From contig NZ_FOHE01000013.1 in assembly GCF_900111445.1 (NCBI RefSeq), positions 1-64,000 on the forward strand: 64,000 bases of DNA. The letters are read 5' to 3'. Positions 35,211 to 43,514 of the stretch are shown here, piece after piece. Numbering within the stretch: the first letter of the stretch is position 1; every line of letters begins with the position of its first letter. The translations under genes and the position numbers were made by a program. The notes under the pieces were generated by a model, which made no database searches, had not been told where the DNA came from, and worked only from the letters and a program-made list of their open reading frames with translations. Source of the stretch: Oceanobacillus limi (GTDB lineage: Bacteria > Bacillota > Bacilli > Bacillales > Amphibacillaceae).

Positions 35211-35250
35211 AAAAACGGATCCTCATCCAAAAGATGAAGGTCCGTTTTTT
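35211..35250. terminator. Bidirectional terminator
   Basis: AAAAACGGATCCTCATC pairs with GATGAAGGTCCGTTTTTT with small mismatches. A-rich and T-rich flanks suit both strands. It ends the DoxX gene and the convergent PH-domain gene. Confidence 0.8.
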
Positions 35251-35254
35251 ATGA

Positions 35255-35629
35255 TCAACAAACATATTCGGCTAGTACACTTTGTACTTTATAGATGTTT
35301 AACTGTTTATTAAAAGTTTTTTCAATAGGTGTAGCACTTCCAGATACATATAATTTTAACTCGGCATCTAGATCAAAGGTGCCTGCTGTTTCTACTGAAA
35401 AATGTGTTATATTTTTGTAAGGTATGGAATGATACTCCGTTTTCTTACCTGTTACTCCTTGCTTATCCACTAATATGAGCCGTTTGTTCGTAAAAACAAA
35501 TAGATCTCGAATCAGCTTGTAGGCGTGCTCCACATTTTCGGTTGGTGCAATCAATTCCTTTAGTTCTTTCTCTGCGGTCTTATTGTCTATCTCGGATGCA
35601 TTTCCCATCATACCATCAAATAGCCCCAT
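35255..35629 (-). CDS. PH-domain protein (bacterial pleckstrin-homology, former DUF1696)
   Basis: A 124-residue soluble protein. Residues 30-120 fit the bacterial PH fold, with ENVEHAYKLIRDLFVFTNKR, LILVDKQGVTGKKTEYHSI, PYKNITHFSVETAGTFD and AELKLYV. The start was moved to the ATG at 35629, six bases after AAGGAGGGA. The function of this family in Bacillus is unknown. Downstream it shares a terminator with the DoxX gene. Upstream DNA to 35924 carries no further gene. Confidence 0.8.
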   Translation of the reverse strand: MGLFDGMMGNASEIDNKTAEKELKELIAPTENVEHAYKLIRDLFVFTNKRLILVDKQGVTGKKTEYHSIPYKNITHFSVETAGTFDLDAELKLYVSGSATPIEKTFNKQLNIYKVQSVLAEYVC

Positions 35630-35924
35630 GAAAAATCCCTCCTTAGTTTCGTACACTATTTATTATAGCATTACAGAAGGTATTTATCCCACATAAAACT
35701 AGGGCAGTAAGCTTTCTACCCTGGGGTTCTTATGAGTAAATTAAATTAATTTTAGGTGTGCCCGTCATTGTCCATTTCCTTCATCTAACAATAAGTGAGA
35801 ATGGAAGAGATCCTCAGTTTATTGAAGATTCCTGATATGGAAATCAGAAAAAAGTGATGTTTATTCCAATTTAAACCTGTAAAGAATGGAAGGTGAATAC
35901 AACTCTTTACATGGAGGTAGTGAC

Positions 35925-36518
35925 ATGAAATTTAGAAAGTTGTTGTACACAGTCACAATGTTATTTATTATGACTGCATGTGGGAATACAGATAATCAAG
36001 AAGATATTCAAGGTCATGATGAAGAAGATCCAGGCATTGAAACTATGAGTGCTCAGGAAGATTCAGATGAATCGTTAATCGTGTCGTTGGTAAATACGAG
36101 TGGAGATCGAATCGGTGATGCGGTGCTAGAACAAAGACAGGAAGGGGTTTATATAACACTGGAAGCAACAGAGCTAACTCCAGGTATACATGGATTCCAT
36201 GTTCATGAAGTAGGGAAGTGTCAACCTCCAACTTTTGGATCGGCAGAAGGACATTTCAATCCAATGGAAGCCAGTCATGGATTTGACCATCCAGAAGGGC
36301 CCCATGCAGGTGACCTTCCAAATATTAAAGTAGCAGAGGATGGAACCGTAAAAGCAGAAGTGTTAGCGGAGAAAGTGACACTGGAAGAGGGAAAAGAAAA
36401 CTCCCTACGAAAAGATGGTGGCACGGCATTAATGATTCATTCCGGGGCAGATGACTACAAATCCCAACCGGCAGGCGATGCTGGAGAGCGAGTCGCGTGT
36501 GGTGTGATTGCTGAGTAA
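35925..36518 (+). CDS. sodC: Cu/Zn superoxide dismutase-like lipoprotein
   Basis: A 197-residue lipoprotein. The lipobox MTAC ends the signal, followed by an acidic linker. The SOD domain (about residues 45-195) has GFHVHEVGKC with two histidine ligands, GHFNP with the bridging-type histidine, HPEGPHAGDLPN with the zinc ligands, and MIHSGADDY with the last copper ligand. The catalytic arginine and disulfide cysteine lie in GERVACGVI. As I recall, B. subtilis YojM lacks two copper ligands; this protein keeps them all, so it may be an active outer-surface enzyme. The start follows GGAGGT. Confidence 0.9.
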   Translation: MKFRKLLYTVTMLFIMTACGNTDNQEDIQGHDEEDPGIETMSAQEDSDESLIVSLVNTSGDRIGDAVLEQRQEGVYITLEATELTPGIHGFHVHEVGKCQPPTFGSAEGHFNPMEASHGFDHPEGPHAGDLPNIKVAEDGTVKAEVLAEKVTLEEGKENSLRKDGGTALMIHSGADDYKSQPAGDAGERVACGVIAE

Positions 36519-36524
36519 ATAACC

Positions 36525-36552
36525 AAAGACCTTCATAAACTGAGGGTCTTTT
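36525..36552 (+). terminator. Terminator of sodC
   Basis: AAAGACC-TTCA pairs with TGA-GGGTCTTT and runs into TTTATTTATT. It is a clear Rho-independent terminator six bases after the sodC stop. Confidence 0.8.
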
Positions 36553-36611
36553 TATTTATTGCATAAAAAAGAAAGTACGAAATGAATTTTGATAGAAATT
36601 AACAAATTATC

Positions 36612-36640
36612 TTGACATTTATGTTAAAAGGTAACATAAT
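36612..36640 (+). promoter_or_regulatory. Promoter of the deoR/tetronate operon
   Basis: TTGACA (36612-36617) and CATAAT (36635-36640) are separated by 17 bases, a strong sigma-A promoter. Two operator-like palindromes overlap its spacer, -10 and start region. Confidence 0.75.
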
Positions 36641-36657
36641 GGTGTTAGAAAATAACA
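36621..36657. promoter_or_regulatory. Two tandem TGTTA-N5-TAACA operators
   Basis: TGTTA-AAAGG-TAACA (36622-36636) and TGTTA-GAAAA-TAACA (36643-36657) are spaced exactly 21 bases apart, two helical turns. They cover the promoter of the DeoR-family gene and are the likely autoregulatory sites. Confidence 0.7.
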
Positions 36658-36694
36658 TTAAGCATATTTTTAAAACAAAGGGAGGGGTGTTCCA

Positions 36695-37444
36695 ATGCAA
36701 CCAACCGAGCGTAGAGATTGGGTGTTGCAAAAGGTGAAGGAAGATGGAAAGGTAGAAATCGACGTTCTTTCAGAGGAACTAAATGTTTCACCGATGACCA
36801 TTCGTAGAGACTTGGATCAGTTAGAAGAAAGTGGTCAGGTAATTCGAATACACGGTGGTGCTGTTTTACCGAAACCACTCATTACGGAAACCCCTTTTTT
36901 AACGAAAGAAAGTAGAAGAATGGAGCAAAAGAAAGCGATAGCGAAAAAGGCTATTTCTTATATAAAAGAAGGTCAAACTATTTTGCTGGATTCAGGAACT
37001 ACTACTTTAGAATTAGCTAGATTATTACGGGAGCGAGTCAATATCACCGTAATAACGAATGACATAAAAATTGCAGCTGAATTAGTTGATAGCCCATTAA
37101 AAGTAATTGTTACTGGTGGGGAGCTGCAAAATGATGTTGGAGCCTTATTTGGACCACAGACTCATCAATTATTAAAAACAATTCATGTTGATCTATTCTT
37201 CTTAGGAGCACATGCGATTGATGTAAAAGCAGGCGTGACATCCCCAACTTTTGAAAAGTCACTAGTGAAGAAATTAATGATTGAAGCTGCAGAAAGTATA
37301 TGGCTGGTAGCTGACTCTAGTAAAGTTAATCAAAAAGCATTTTCCAAAGTAATTGATTTAAAGGATTTAACTGGTTTTATTACGGATGATGAGATATCAA
37401 CTGAATCAAAGAATAAGTTGTCTGAGTTAATTGAGATTATTTAA
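36695..37444 (+). CDS. DeoR-family transcriptional repressor
   Basis: A 249-residue regulator. The N-terminal helix-turn-helix is typical (LSEELNVSPMTIRRDLDQLE at about 28-47, then IRIHGGAVLPKP). The C-terminal DeoR sensor domain has LLDSGTTTLELARLL near 98 and AHAIDVKAGVTSP near 180. Such repressors sense a sugar phosphate. The gene precedes the tetronate kinase by 18 bases, so the ligand is probably a tetronate phosphate or dihydroxyacetone phosphate, which is inference. It likely binds the twin palindromes ahead of it. Confidence 0.9.
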   Translation: MQPTERRDWVLQKVKEDGKVEIDVLSEELNVSPMTIRRDLDQLEESGQVIRIHGGAVLPKPLITETPFLTKESRRMEQKKAIAKKAISYIKEGQTILLDSGTTTLELARLLRERVNITVITNDIKIAAELVDSPLKVIVTGGELQNDVGALFGPQTHQLLKTIHVDLFFLGAHAIDVKAGVTSPTFEKSLVKKLMIEAAESIWLVADSSKVNQKAFSKVIDLKDLTGFITDDEISTESKNKLSELIEII

Positions 37445-37462
37445 CAAATGAGGTGAGACATC

Positions 37463-38764
37463 ATGAAAGTCGGGGTAATAGCTGATGACTTAACAGGAGC
37501 AAATGCTACTGGGGTACGTTTGAGTAAACAAGGATTCTCCTCTGCTACTGTAGTTTTTGGAGATGAAATACCAAATACACAAGGGTTAAACGCGGTGTGT
37601 ATTGATACAGATTCCCGTTACGCACCGGATGAGATTGTTATTAACCGAGTGAATGAAGCAATTAAGAGTTTTCAAGACTGGGAAGCAAAAATCATCTGTA
37701 AACGAATTGATAGTACGGTAAGAGGAAAAATTGGGTTAGAAATTGATACTGTTCTTGATTCTGTGGATTCAAATAGTGTAGCAATTGTTGTGGCATCTTT
37801 TCCAGACTCGGGGAGGATTTCATCTGGTGGCTATTTGTTGGTCGATGGAATACCTGTTCAAGATACGGATGTGGCAAAAGATCCTGTTATGCCAATTACA
37901 CAGTCACATATACCAGGGTTAATAGCAGACCAAAGTAAATTCAATGTTGGTCATATTGGTTTGGATCAAATTTTAGCAGGTGGAGAAAAGCTGCGTACTG
38001 CAATAATCCAACATATAGACAATGGAAAACGAATTATCGTGATTGATGCTGTTACGGACGAAGATATTGAAACCATAGCTGAGTCGATGGTGGATATACA
38101 AAACGTACAGCTTGTTCCGGTCGACCCAGGGCCATTAACCGCAGCTTATGCCAAAGCGTATTCGCATCAATTAGTAGAACAAAGCAAAGTCATTGTGACA
38201 GTAGGAAGTGTTACATCGTTATCTGGTCGTCAACTGCATTATCTTAAGGAGAAGACAAACTCAACTCCTGTATATGTTTCTGCAGAAAAACTAGCTACCT
38301 TAAAGTCTAGTTGGGAAGATGAGGTTGATCGAGCAATTGAGGTAGCATTAGAACGAATCGAGCAGGACGATGTGCTTATTATTACCACTCATGAAGAAGG
38401 TGCTGGTCTAGTAAACTTCAAAGCTATTGCGGAACAAGAAGATACAACGCAAGATGCCTTAGCGAAGCGCATTACAGATGGCTTGGCTAAAATAACTAGA
38501 CGTGTTCTAGAGAAAACGGATTACCAAATTCAAGGTTGTTTCACTAGTGGGGGCGACGTAACGGCTTCCTTATGTGCGTTGAGCATGGCATCTGGAATTA
38601 AGTTAGAAGATGAAGTGCTACCACTCGCTGCTTATGGAACGCTAATAGGTGGTCACTTTCCAGGATTACCAATCGTCACAAAAGGCGGAATGGTAGGAGA
38701 TAAAAAGGCGATTTATGCAAGTGTGAAATATTTACGTACAAAAACAAACAGGAGGGAAAAGTAA
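37463..38764 (+). CDS. dtnK: Four-carbon acid sugar kinase (D-threonate/erythronate kinase type, former DUF1537)
   Basis: A 433-residue kinase that phosphorylates a four-carbon sugar acid at O4. The N-terminal domain opens with [14 protein letters not shown] and has [10 protein letters not shown] near residue 75 and ASFPDSGR. The C-terminal nucleotide domain has [12 protein letters not shown] near 355 and TKGGMVGD near 413. Pairing with a PdxA2 dehydrogenase and a GntP permease fits the D-threonate (or D-erythronate) pathway described for DtnK/PdxA2. The exact stereochemistry cannot be read from sequence. Confidence 0.88.
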   Translation: MKVGVIADDLTGANATGVRLSKQGFSSATVVFGDEIPNTQGLNAVCIDTDSRYAPDEIVINRVNEAIKSFQDWEAKIICKRIDSTVRGKIGLEIDTVLDSVDSNSVAIVVASFPDSGRISSGGYLLVDGIPVQDTDVAKDPVMPITQSHIPGLIADQSKFNVGHIGLDQILAGGEKLRTAIIQHIDNGKRIIVIDAVTDEDIETIAESMVDIQNVQLVPVDPGPLTAAYAKAYSHQLVEQSKVIVTVGSVTSLSGRQLHYLKEKTNSTPVYVSAEKLATLKSSWEDEVDRAIEVALERIEQDDVLIITTHEEGAGLVNFKAIAEQEDTTQDALAKRITDGLAKITRRVLEKTDYQIQGCFTSGGDVTASLCALSMASGIKLEDEVLPLAAYGTLIGGHFPGLPIVTKGGMVGDKKAIYASVKYLRTKTNRREK

Positions 38765-38765
38765 C

Positions 38766-39779
38766 ATGGCGAACGAAAGAGCAATTATTGCAATTCCAAT
38801 GGGAGACCCCGCAGGTATTGGTCCAGAAATTACCGCGAAGTCCTTAGTCAATCAAGAGATTTATAGCATGTGTAAACCAGTAGTAGTTGGAGATGCCAAC
38901 GTATTTAAGAAGGCTATTGAAATTGTAGAAGCTAACCTGGAAGTAAATGTAATCGATAATCCAGAAGAAGGGTTATTTGAATACGGTAAGGTAGACCTTA
39001 TTGATTTAAAAAATATTAACATGGATGAATTACAATATGGTGAGGTTCAAGCGCAATGTGGAAATGCTGCCTTTGAATATATTAAAACATCTGTCAACCT
39101 TGCAAAAGAAGGAACCGTAAAAGCTTTAGCAACTACTCCAATTAATAAAGAATCGTTAAAAGCCGCGAAGGTTCCTTATATTGGCCATACAGAAATGCTG
39201 GAGGACTTAGCAGATACGAAAGATCCATTAACAATGTTTCAAGTAAATAATATGCGAATCTTCTTCTTAACTCGTCACTTGTCATTGAAAGATGCGATTG
39301 CACAGATGACGAAAGAACGTGTAAGAGATTATTTGACTCGCTGTGATAAAGCACTTCAGCGTTTAGGAGTGGAAAATCGAAAATTCGCTGTTGCAGGCCT
39401 TAATCCTCATAGTGGAGAAGGTGGTCTTTTCGGAATGGAAGAAGTAAACGAAATTGGGCCAGGAATTGAAGCGGCAGTACAGTATGGAATTGATGCAGTT
39501 GGTCCTGTGCCTGCAGATTCCGTGTTTTTCCAAGCACTAAATGGTAAGTACGATGCTGTTCTATCGTTGTATCATGACCAGGGTCACATCGCAGCGAAAA
39601 TGACTGATTTCCATCGCACCATTTCCATTACAAATGGATTACCATTTTTAAGAACATCAGTTGATCATGGAACAGCATTTGATATTGCAGGTGAAAATAT
39701 CGCTTCCAGTGTCAGCATGGAAGAGTGTATTAAATTAGCTGCAGAATATGCACCGAAATTTACGAGCGAAACATTGTAG
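38766..39779 (+). CDS. pdxA2: PdxA2-type 4-phospho-D-threonate dehydrogenase
   Basis: A 337-residue NAD-dependent, metal-dependent dehydrogenase of the PdxA family. Visible motifs are [11 protein letters not shown] near residue 12, [12 protein letters not shown] near 122, [10 protein letters not shown] near 138 (metal histidine), [10 protein letters not shown] near 213 and [11 protein letters not shown] near 268. Beside a DUF1537 kinase it oxidises and decarboxylates the 4-phosphotetronate to dihydroxyacetone phosphate. A pyridoxine role (true PdxA) is unlikely in this operon and in Bacillus, which makes vitamin B6 by another route. The gene starts one base after the kinase stop. Confidence 0.88.
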   Translation: MANERAIIAIPMGDPAGIGPEITAKSLVNQEIYSMCKPVVVGDANVFKKAIEIVEANLEVNVIDNPEEGLFEYGKVDLIDLKNINMDELQYGEVQAQCGNAAFEYIKTSVNLAKEGTVKALATTPINKESLKAAKVPYIGHTEMLEDLADTKDPLTMFQVNNMRIFFLTRHLSLKDAIAQMTKERVRDYLTRCDKALQRLGVENRKFAVAGLNPHSGEGGLFGMEEVNEIGPGIEAAVQYGIDAVGPVPADSVFFQALNGKYDAVLSLYHDQGHIAAKMTDFHRTISITNGLPFLRTSVDHGTAFDIAGENIASSVSMEECIKLAAEYAPKFTSETL

Positions 39780-39863
39780 TAGCAACATTAACTGGGGCTC
39801 AAGTAGGGCCTCAGTTCATTTAGAAAGATTATGAAAGCCATTTCACGAGGGGAGAGAGTAATA

Positions 39864-41264
39864 ATGGAAGTTTCAGGAACACAAATGATTATCGGATTGA
39901 TTTTAGGAATTGCATTATTAATATTATTCGTTTTGAAAACAAAGGTTCATGCATTTATTGCGTTACTTATTGCGGCTTCTGTAACAGGAATCGTAGGAGG
40001 GATGAGTCCAACAGATGTAGTAGACACCATCACTTCTGGTTTTGGTAGTACGTTAGGTTCTATCGGTATCATCATTGGGTTAGGAGTGATGATGGGAAGA
40101 ATATTGGAAGTTTCTGGTGCGGCAGAAAAGCTTGCCTACACCCTTGTTAAAAAGCTAGGAGAGAAAAAAGAAGAATGGGCAATGGCTATCGCTGGTTATA
40201 TTGTTGCCATCCCTATATTTGTTGACTCAGCATTTGTCATTTTACAACCATTAGTAAAAGCGTTATCAAGAAAAACGGGTAAATCAGTAATTGGTTTAGG
40301 AGTTGCTCTAGCAGTAGGTTTAGCAGTTACCCACCATGCTGTTCCACCAACACCAGGACCACTAGGGGTTGCTGGAATCTTCGGAGCAGATGTTGGATTG
40401 ATGATCTTAGTAGGTTTACTATTTTCTGTTCCAATTATCATCGTTGGTGTTTTGTATGCGAAATGGATTGGGAAGAAGATTAACCAAGTTCCTTCAGAAG
40501 ATGGAGAAAACTTTGTAAGGTTAAATGAAGGGGAAGTCTATAAAGAGTTTTTAAATGCAGTAGATGAAAAGGAAAAAGATTTACCTTCATTCTCCAAAGC
40601 GATTATGCCAATATTAATACCGATTATTTTAATATTTGTTAATACAACATTTGGTGCGTTACATGATTTAGGAGCATTAACGATAAACGAAACATTGCTT
40701 TCGTATATCCAGTTTATCGGTAATCCGGTTATTGCGGTAGGGTTAGGATTAATTGTTGCTATTTACACACTAACAAATAATCTACGTAAATCAGAGACAT
40801 TGGATCGTATGGAAGAAGGAATTAAAACAGCCGGAATTATACTGCTTGTAACAGGTGCAGGTGGTGCGCTAGGTGAAGTACTACGAGCTAGTGGAACGGG
40901 AGATTTAATTGCAGAGCAAGTAGCACAATGGTCTATTCCGGCAATATTAGTACCGTTTTTCATCGCGACATTCGTACGATTGGTTCAAGGAAGTGGAACT
41001 GTAGCCATGATAACAGCTGCTTCTATATCTGCTCCGATTGTTGCAAGTTTAGATGTTAACCTCGTTTTGGCTGCGCAGGCAGCTGCATTAGGGGCGATGA
41101 TATTCTCTTACTTCAATGATAGCTTATTCTGGGTTGTTAACAGAATGCTTGGAATAAAAAATGTGAAAGAACAAATCATGGTTTGGTCTGTACCAACAAC
41201 AATTGCATGGGGTGTTGCACTCGTGATGCTAGTAGTAGCGGATGTTGTTGTTCGCCTGTTTTAA
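39864..41264 (+). CDS. GntP-family sugar-acid permease
   Basis: A 466-residue permease with about 12 to 14 membrane segments. GntP features include HAFIALLIAASVTGIVGGM near residue 26, a conserved HHAVPPTPGP near 160 and RLVQGSGTVAMITAAS near 373. ATG 39864 is chosen because it follows a GAGGGGAGAG site; an in-frame ATG at 39831 has no site. It imports the sugar acid used by the upstream kinase and dehydrogenase. Only 84 bases separate it from pdxA2. Confidence 0.9.
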   Translation: MEVSGTQMIIGLILGIALLILFVLKTKVHAFIALLIAASVTGIVGGMSPTDVVDTITSGFGSTLGSIGIIIGLGVMMGRILEVSGAAEKLAYTLVKKLGEKKEEWAMAIAGYIVAIPIFVDSAFVILQPLVKALSRKTGKSVIGLGVALAVGLAVTHHAVPPTPGPLGVAGIFGADVGLMILVGLLFSVPIIIVGVLYAKWIGKKINQVPSEDGENFVRLNEGEVYKEFLNAVDEKEKDLPSFSKAIMPILIPIILIFVNTTFGALHDLGALTINETLLSYIQFIGNPVIAVGLGLIVAIYTLTNNLRKSETLDRMEEGIKTAGIILLVTGAGGALGEVLRASGTGDLIAEQVAQWSIPAILVPFFIATFVRLVQGSGTVAMITAASISAPIVASLDVNLVLAAQAAALGAMIFSYFNDSLFWVVNRMLGIKNVKEQIMVWSVPTTIAWGVALVMLVVADVVVRLF

Positions 41265-41273
41265 TCATGAACA

Positions 41274-41307
41274 AGTAGGTCTGAATGATCAGACCTACTA
41301 TTTCTTT
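41274..41307 (+). terminator. Terminator of the tetronate operon
   Basis: A perfect 11-base-pair stem AGTAGGTCTGA/TCAGACCTACT with loop ATGA, then ATTTCTTT. It ends the operon. Confidence 0.85.
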
Positions 41308-41349
41308 GGAACTAAAATAGAACACATGTTCGCATTTTTGTTTTAGCTG

Positions 41350-41358
41350 TGATATACT
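41350..41358 (+). promoter_or_regulatory. Extended -10 promoter of the small toxin gene
   Basis: TGATATACT is an extended -10 element (TGN followed by TATACT). It lies about 65 bases ahead of the toxin ribosome site. The -35 region is poor, which the TG element can offset. Confidence 0.5.
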
Positions 41359-41423
41359 CAGACAAGATAACGCTCTACAGGGGGAATTACGCGGAATTCC
41401 TCGAGGGAAAAGAGGTGGTATTA

Positions 41424-41522
41424 CTGAGCTTGTACGAAGTAATGATGGTCCTAGCTAGCTTTGGCACATTATTAATCGCGCTATTAGCCTTGATCGTTAC
41501 GATGATTAACAATAAAAAATAG
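41424..41522 (+). CDS. Holin-like toxin peptide (Hol_Tox family), possible type I toxin
   Basis: A peptide of 32 residues starting SLYEVMMVLASFGTLLIALL and ending VTMINNKK. This is the single-membrane-helix plan of the putative holin-like toxins: a short (M)SxYExxM head, a hydrophobic core and a lysine-rich tail. The ribosome site AGAGGTGG precedes CTG 41424 by six bases. That CTG, the TTG at 41430, or a GTG at 41415 could be the start. The peptide is too short for usual gene calling. Such peptides are toxins silenced by an antisense RNA. Confidence 0.65.
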   Translation: MSLYEVMMVLASFGTLLIALLALIVTMINNKK

Positions 41523-41640
41523 ACCTTCTCCCCGCTGTGTAGGAATCAATTAAGGCAGTCTATTTTAATTAACTACTTAGCCCTCACGAAGAGCCGCTTA
41601 TCAGCCGGGTTCAGTTATAGCTGAACCCTTTGTTTTTGGT
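41523..41640. ncRNA. Putative antisense RNA/3-prime region of the toxin locus
   Basis: The 115 bases after the toxin stop hold GCCCTCACGAAGAGCCGCTTA, a stretch I associate with the 3-prime parts of Hol_Tox loci. They end in a perfect stem GGGTTCAG/CTGAACCC (41607-41628) with TTTGTTTTT. The stem would terminate the toxin mRNA. In known loci an antisense RNA overlaps this end. No antisense promoter was firmly located, so the RNA itself is predicted, not shown. Confidence 0.4.
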
Positions 41641-41699
41641 CTGTTTTTTTAAGCAATTGATGAACCGTTAATGTATGCGATATAACAAAAATTTGGTAT

Positions 41700-42107
41700 C
41701 TAGTAATCGGCTGATTGTGGAATACGTAATCCTTTTGTGTGAAAGAAAAAACAAGATTTATCTAACAATCATTGGTTCCGAATAGCGGAAAGAAGATCCT
41801 CATCACAAGCTAAGTAGAACCTCATTCCGTTAAATGGTTGAAATAAATCGTTTGGGACATGGTTTTTGATCCTCATTCCTTTATTTACCTTTTTCGATTG
41901 CGATTTGTGCTGATTTACCCCTAATAGAGGAATGAGGATCCTCATACCCCTTGTTTGGGTGATTTTATTGTCATTTAGCGGAACCACGATCCTCGTCAAA
42001 AACGAAGTGGAACTTCACTCCTTTATTACCTTAGGTAAAGCCGTACCCAAGGTAAATGAATACCAGCAGCGGAAATCACAGTGCTGTTACGTCGCTTTAT
42101 ATACAAA
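41700..42107 (-). repeat. Long dispersed repeat, copy B (inverted relative to copy A)
   Basis: The reverse complement of this stretch aligns end to end with 11340-11742. It shares the terminal ATTACGTATTCCACAATCAG, the GACGTAAC end, an AAGGTAATAA stretch, and a 35-base core at 41921-41955 identical to 11492-11526. Outside the core the copies differ at many positions and by small indels. No gene is supported. The element fills most of the gap between the toxin locus and the MFS gene. Confidence 0.75.
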
Positions 42108-42223
42108 TTATGTTGTCATAAATGAAATAATCGAATGTTAGTTAAAATTCAAAATAAACATTCCAATAAGGCGCCAACTCATGTATAATATATTTCGAGT
42201 ATCGAAGGAAAGAGGCGAAATGG

Positions 42224-43411
42224 ATGAGTATATCAGCCGATACACAAACGCAATCAACCGTTTTAAAAGCCGACAGAATATGGTCACGAGACTTCGTGTT
42301 TATTTGTTTGGCTAATTTTTTTATTTTCTTAGGGTTTCAAATGACTTTACCAACGCTTCCCTTATTCGTGAAAGAACTTGGGGGCAGTGATAAATTAGTA
42401 GGAATTATTGTAGGTATTTTTACATTTTCTGCGTTAATCATCCGGCCATTTGCTGGGCATGCCTTAGAATCGAAGGGACGACAAATCGTTTATATGTCTG
42501 GTTTAGTAATCTTTGTGCTGTCAGTCGGATCTTATGCATTTATTGGTAGTATCTTCTTACTGTTAATGATGCGCATCGTCCAAGGAATTGGGTGGGGGCT
42601 ATCCACCACTGCTACCGGTACGATTGCTACGGATATCATCCCGCCGAAACGACGGGGCGAAGGGATGGGGTACTTTGGTCTTTCAGGTAATATAGCGCTG
42701 TCCTTTGGACCGGCATTAGGTCTGGCGCTCGTTGATGTTATTTCATTTACGCAATTATTTTTAATTTGTGGATCATTAGGATTGGTTGCATTTTTACTGT
42801 CATCCAGAATTCAATATAAAAAAGTAGAAGAATCTCCAGAGAAAACCGTTACTGCTAAATTTGATATTTTTGAAAAAACAGCCTTACAGCCTTCCGTTTT
42901 ATTATTGTTTATTACGTTTACATTTGGAGGAATTGCAACGTTTCTTCCACTTCATGCCATTGAAAAAAATGTCGGGGGAATTAGTTTATACTTTTTTGTA
43001 TTTGCGCTGTTTTTAATGTTATCTAGAACGTTTGCTGGGCAAATTTATGATAAAAAAGGACATTTATATGTCTTTCTTCCAGGGTCTGTACTAATACTTT
43101 TTGCAATGCTGCTTTTATCTTGGTTACCCAATACAACGGTCATGCTTATCGCGGCTGCTATGTATGGGTTAGGTTTTGGTGGTGTTCAGCCTGCTCTTCA
43201 AGCATGGGCAGTTGAAAAGGCACCAAACAATCGGAAGGGAATGGCAAATGCCACTTTTTTCTCTTCCTTTGATATGGGAGTCGGAACAGGGGCGATCCTG
43301 TTTGGTCAAATTGCGTTTCTATTTAGTTACGGTGCTATCTATGTGACAGCAGCAGGCTCTGTATTAACTTCAATTCTAATTTACATCTACTTATTATACA
43401 AAGCGAAATAG
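42224..43411 (+). CDS. MFS transporter
   Basis: A 395-residue exporter with 12 predicted membrane segments. The first cytoplasmic loop has RPFAGHALESKGRQI (motif A-like). RIVQGIGWGLSTTATGTIAT near residue 114 and PPKRRGEGMGYFGLSGNIAL near 140 are typical of drug or metabolite:proton antiporters of the YfkF/YwoG kind. A TATAAT at 42183-42188 is a likely -10. The substrate is unknown. It ends two codons before a perfect hairpin. Confidence 0.85.
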   Translation: MSISADTQTQSTVLKADRIWSRDFVFICLANFFIFLGFQMTLPTLPLFVKELGGSDKLVGIIVGIFTFSALIIRPFAGHALESKGRQIVYMSGLVIFVLSVGSYAFIGSIFLLLMMRIVQGIGWGLSTTATGTIATDIIPPKRRGEGMGYFGLSGNIALSFGPALGLALVDVISFTQLFLICGSLGLVAFLLSSRIQYKKVEESPEKTVTAKFDIFEKTALQPSVLLLFITFTFGGIATFLPLHAIEKNVGGISLYFFVFALFLMLSRTFAGQIYDKKGHLYVFLPGSVLILFAMLLLSWLPNTTVMLIAAAMYGLGFGGVQPALQAWAVEKAPNNRKGMANATFFSSFDMGVGTGAILFGQIAFLFSYGAIYVTAAGSVLTSILIYIYLLYKAK

Positions 43412-43454
43412 GTGCCTGGCACTTGTCGAAATTCAACAAGTGCCAGGCACTTTT
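43412..43454 (+). terminator. Perfect 15-bp hairpin (GTGCCTGGCAC element) and terminator
   Basis: GTGCCTGGCACTTGT (43412-43426) is exactly complementary to 43436-43450 and is followed by TTTTAAAA. It begins one base after the MFS stop. GTGCCTGGCAC inverted repeats recur as intergenic elements in Bacillus relatives, so it may be both repeat and terminator. Confidence 0.8.
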
Positions 43455-43514
43455 AAAACATGTACATCTCGTTTACAATATAGAGAGAATGTGTAAAGGC
43501 AGGTTAATAGAGTC

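Noticed and set aside
41769-42141. Short frames on both strands in the second repeat copy
   Set aside because: They are made of the diverged repeat and do not correspond to those in the first copy.
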